From: Bdellovibrionales bacterium
GTDB lineage: Bacteria > Bdellovibrionota > Bdellovibrionia > Bdellovibrionales > UBA1609
Reading direction: 5' to 3'
Assembly (NCBI GenBank): GCA_020435185.1
Contig: JAGRAA010000050.1
Coordinates: 1-16,026, forward strand
DNA: 16,026 nucleotides
A program made the translations under genes and the position numbers. This document shows positions 14,258 through 16,026 of this stretch, in pieces. The notes below the pieces were generated by a model. It had not been told where the DNA came from. It saw only the letters and a program-made list of their open reading frames with translations, and searched no databases. Every line of letters begins with the position of its first letter. Positions within the stretch are counted from its first letter, which is position 1.

Positions 14258-15385
14258 TTGTTAGAGGGACAAAGAACAGAACTACGCCCTGTAAACTTAG
14301 ATCAAGAGTATGAGATCGCCAAATTATTGTGTGATCGAGGCGACTTGTTAGAAGCTGCAAAAAAGCTAGAAACTCTTACTCCAATTTTATTGCGTGAAAA
14401 AAATTATGAACTGTATTTAAAATCACAAAATCAGTTGTTGCGTATCTATGCTGAAACGGAAAACGAAGTTAAGATTAATCAAACGAAAGAAAAACTCCAG
14501 GATCTAGTTATTCAAGAGGGGTTTAATTTAAATTCAAAAACTTATTATACTCTCGGAATATGTGCAGCTTATAAAAAACAAGGCACAACAGCTCTTGAAT
14601 ATTTTGAGAAAGCATTAAACCTAGGATTGAAGAATGATTGTCGAGAAGACATTTGTTTTGCCATATCGGGTTTGGCCGGAGCGTATTGGGTTTTGGGTCG
14701 TTATGAGGAAGCTCTTAAAGAAATATATAATCTTCAAGTGTTCTTTCAAGTCATGCCTATTCCTGAAATAGAGCTTTATGTGCTTTTGTTAAATGGAATG
14801 ATTTTGCGAAAGCTTGGTAAATATGAACCTGCTCTTGAAGTTTATTGGCAGGCCTATGACAAGATTAAAAAAAGCAAGAACTTGTTTATGTATTTAAGTT
14901 TAATGAACTCCATGGGGTCGACTTATGCAGATATGGGCGATAAGGATTTGGCGAAGGTTTATCTAAATCTTGCTAAGAAATCGATTGATCCAAATAATTT
15001 GGTGCGGTTGGCGAAACAGATTGATACAAGGTTGGAAGAGTTGGGAGACGTGGAGAGCTCTAACTATGATTTGGTTTTAGATACATCTACAAATGCTGTG
15101 ATTGAACGAAAAAAAGGCAAGGTTGATTTTAAGAGCCAGTTCATACTATTAGATTTGTTGAAGCTTTTTATGCTCAAGCCTGGAGAGGTTCATTCGAAAG
15201 AGGCATTGGTTGAAAAGGTGTGGAAGCAGGAATATAATCCTGCTGTACATGATAATAAAGTTTATGTAACCATTAAACGCTTGCGTAAGTTAATCGAGCC
15301 AGATTACGATAAGCCCAGATATATATTCAGATCTAAAAATGGTTATTATTTGAATAGAAACTCCAGAGTAAAGCTCAGCCATTAA
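14258..15385 (+). CDS. TPR-repeat transcriptional regulator with OmpR-type winged helix
   Basis: A 375-residue predicted DNA-binding regulator. Residues about 15-265 are helical repeats of TPR type (EIAKLLCDRGDLLEAAKKLE, YYTLGICAAYKKQGTTALEYF, SGLAGAYWVLGRYEEALKE, LYLSLMNSMGSTYADMGDKDLA-like units). Residues about 270-370 form an OmpR/PhoB C-terminal winged helix: a short beta entry (YDLVLDTSTNAVIERK), then SKEALVEKVWKQEYNPAVHDNKVYVTIKRLRKLIEP, and the wing YIFRSKNGYYL. There is no receiver domain or membrane segment, so control is probably through protein or peptide contacts on the TPR part rather than phosphorylation. SARP/AfsR-type regulators have the reverse order (winged helix first). 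I use the TTG at 14258 because GAGG lies 6 nt upstream. The next gene begins 20 nt later and may be co-transcribed. Confidence 0.82.
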   Translation: MLEGQRTELRPVNLDQEYEIAKLLCDRGDLLEAAKKLETLTPILLREKNYELYLKSQNQLLRIYAETENEVKINQTKEKLQDLVIQEGFNLNSKTYYTLGICAAYKKQGTTALEYFEKALNLGLKNDCREDICFAISGLAGAYWVLGRYEEALKEIYNLQVFFQVMPIPEIELYVLLLNGMILRKLGKYEPALEVYWQAYDKIKKSKNLFMYLSLMNSMGSTYADMGDKDLAKVYLNLAKKSIDPNNLVRLAKQIDTRLEELGDVESSNYDLVLDTSTNAVIERKKGKVDFKSQFILLDLLKLFMLKPGEVHSKEALVEKVWKQEYNPAVHDNKVYVTIKRLRKLIEPDYDKPRYIFRSKNGYYLNRNSRVKLSH

Positions 15386-15405
15386 AGAGAGAACCGGGGG
15401 GGAGC

Positions 15406-15915
15406 ATGAAACAAAAGATTACAATATGTATTGCTGCGATGATAACATTCTTCTCGCTCCATTCTAGCGCGATGAGTCGTGGGCCTCAATTTAGAGAAGA
15501 TCCTCCATTTCCGTGGCAGCTCTGCGAAATCGATGTGAATAAAATTTTTGGAAGTTGGATGGCTTTAGAGTTTGATGGACGATTGATCTTTTCTTTGGTT
15601 ATCGAGCAGAAGTCTACTGTGGATCGAGAGCAGAAGGTTATTAGTATTTCTCAGTATAATTCAGAGAGAGAGAGAATTGGACGCGGAATAGGGATTGTAA
15701 TGCATGATAAAAAGTCTCTACTGGGTGCCATGCGGGCTGTAAACGGCGAAGAAAAAGATTATTGGGTTTATGTAAAGACATTCTGTGAAGAACAGTCGGG
15801 ACAACAGAATACTTATCTGGAGCTTATTAACGCTAATTCAGAAAGTGATAAGAATATGTACCTGCTGAAACGTCAAGAGCGTTCGGACTATGATTCTTAC
15901 GTATCGACCTGGTGA
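15406..15915 (+). CDS. Small secreted protein, unknown function
   Basis: A 169-residue protein with a Sec signal peptide: K2 and K4, a hydrophobic core at residues 5-18, and a likely cleavage after A22 (SSA, then M). The mature 147 residues have one Cys near each end (C40, C127), suited to a disulfide in the periplasm. Alternating hydrophobic strands (IFGSWMALEF, LIFSLVIEQ, KVISISQYN, TYLELINA, NMYLLKR) suggest a small beta-barrel or sandwich; the GSW after the first cysteine recalls the GxW of lipocalin-like folds, which is speculation. The ribosome site GGGGGGGAG lies immediately before the ATG, with spacing short for a canonical site. It follows the TPR-winged-helix regulator by 20 nt and ends before a hairpin terminator. 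Confidence 0.75.
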   Translation: MKQKITICIAAMITFFSLHSSAMSRGPQFREDPPFPWQLCEIDVNKIFGSWMALEFDGRLIFSLVIEQKSTVDREQKVISISQYNSERERIGRGIGIVMHDKKSLLGAMRAVNGEEKDYWVYVKTFCEEQSGQQNTYLELINANSESDKNMYLLKRQERSDYDSYVSTW

Positions 15916-15957
15916 AATTAGTATAATTGTCAAAAATTCATAGAGAAAGAGCTGGAC

Positions 15958-15988
15958 AAGGGAGAAGTTTTTGAATAACTTCTCCCTT
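15958..15988 (+). terminator. Hairpin terminator between the secreted-protein gene and a tRNA
   Basis: A perfect 12-bp stem AAGGGAGAAGTT/AACTTCTCCCTT with a 7-nt loop TTTGAAT lies 42 bp after the stop codon. The T-tract is poor (CATTTAAT follows), so termination efficiency is uncertain, but position and stem strength fit. Confidence 0.65.
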
Positions 15989-15996
15989 CATTTAAT

Positions 15997-16026
15997 AGGG
16001 ACTTAGCTCAGTTGGTAGAGCGCCAC
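15997..16026 (+). tRNA. tRNA gene, 5' part (cut by window end)
   Basis: AGGGACT (7-nt acceptor strand) and TA precede a canonical D arm: GCTC, loop AGTTGGTA, GAGC. G and the start of an anticodon stem (CCAC) follow, then the window ends. The anticodon is not visible. The CCAC beginning is common in tRNA-Val(GAC), but the isotype cannot be assigned from what is shown. Confidence 0.88.

Noticed and set aside
15997..16026. Assigning the tRNA as valine
   Set aside because: The anticodon lies outside the window; the first half is compatible with several isotypes.

Overview
The window reads as chromosomal DNA of an AT-rich Gram-negative bacterium (GC in the high thirties by eye). Two predicted outer-membrane-type lipoproteins, Sec-exported small proteins, a T. 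ferrooxidans-type glutamate-cysteine ligase and a tandem pair of ArsA/GET3-like ATPases would suit a predatory-bacterium lineage such as Bdellovibrionota. That assignment is inference from gene content, not from a marker gene. The organising theme is protein folding and quality control (trigger factor, ClpP, ClpX, Lon), interrupted by a block of envelope and redox genes.

Layout. 1-874 (minus): the first ~291 codons of trigger factor (tig), with a perfect -35 box that overlaps the start of the next gene. 949-5939 (plus): a tightly packed five-gene operon: two ArsA/GET3-type ATPases overlapping by ATGA, a TPR-like lipoprotein with a TTG start, an EI24/CysZ-type membrane protein, and gshA. 5924-6916 (minus): a lipoprotein of unknown function that overlaps the end of gshA tail to tail. 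6977-7636 (plus): a small exported or membrane-anchored protein. 7639-7756: a REPIN-like pair of inverted hairpins followed by a 12-bp tandem duplication. 7761-9269 (minus): leucyl aminopeptidase pepA. 9502-13888 (plus): clpP, clpX and lon, ended by a strong intrinsic terminator. 13948-14257: an AT-rich leader with 11-bp-phased repeats. 14258-15385 (plus): a regulator with N-terminal TPR-like repeats and a C-terminal OmpR-type winged helix. 15406-15915 (plus): a small secreted protein, then a hairpin terminator. 15997 onward: the 5' part of a tRNA gene cut by the window end.

How the genes fit together. Trigger factor, ClpXP and Lon are the usual folding and degradation set, but here tig points away from clpPX-lon and lies about 8.6 kb from it. 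The ATPase pair resembles the heteromeric GET3-like pair known from mycobacteria: the first protein keeps the signature lysine of the deviant Walker A motif and the second lacks it, while the second has the canonical DPARRLA element that the first lacks. This looks like two specialised halves of one machine. Its co-transcription with a lipoprotein, an integral membrane protein and gshA is the most interesting functional association in the window. The TPR-winged-helix regulator and the small secreted protein 20 bp downstream form a second small unit worth attention. No CRISPR array, phage gene, transposase or intact rRNA gene was seen.
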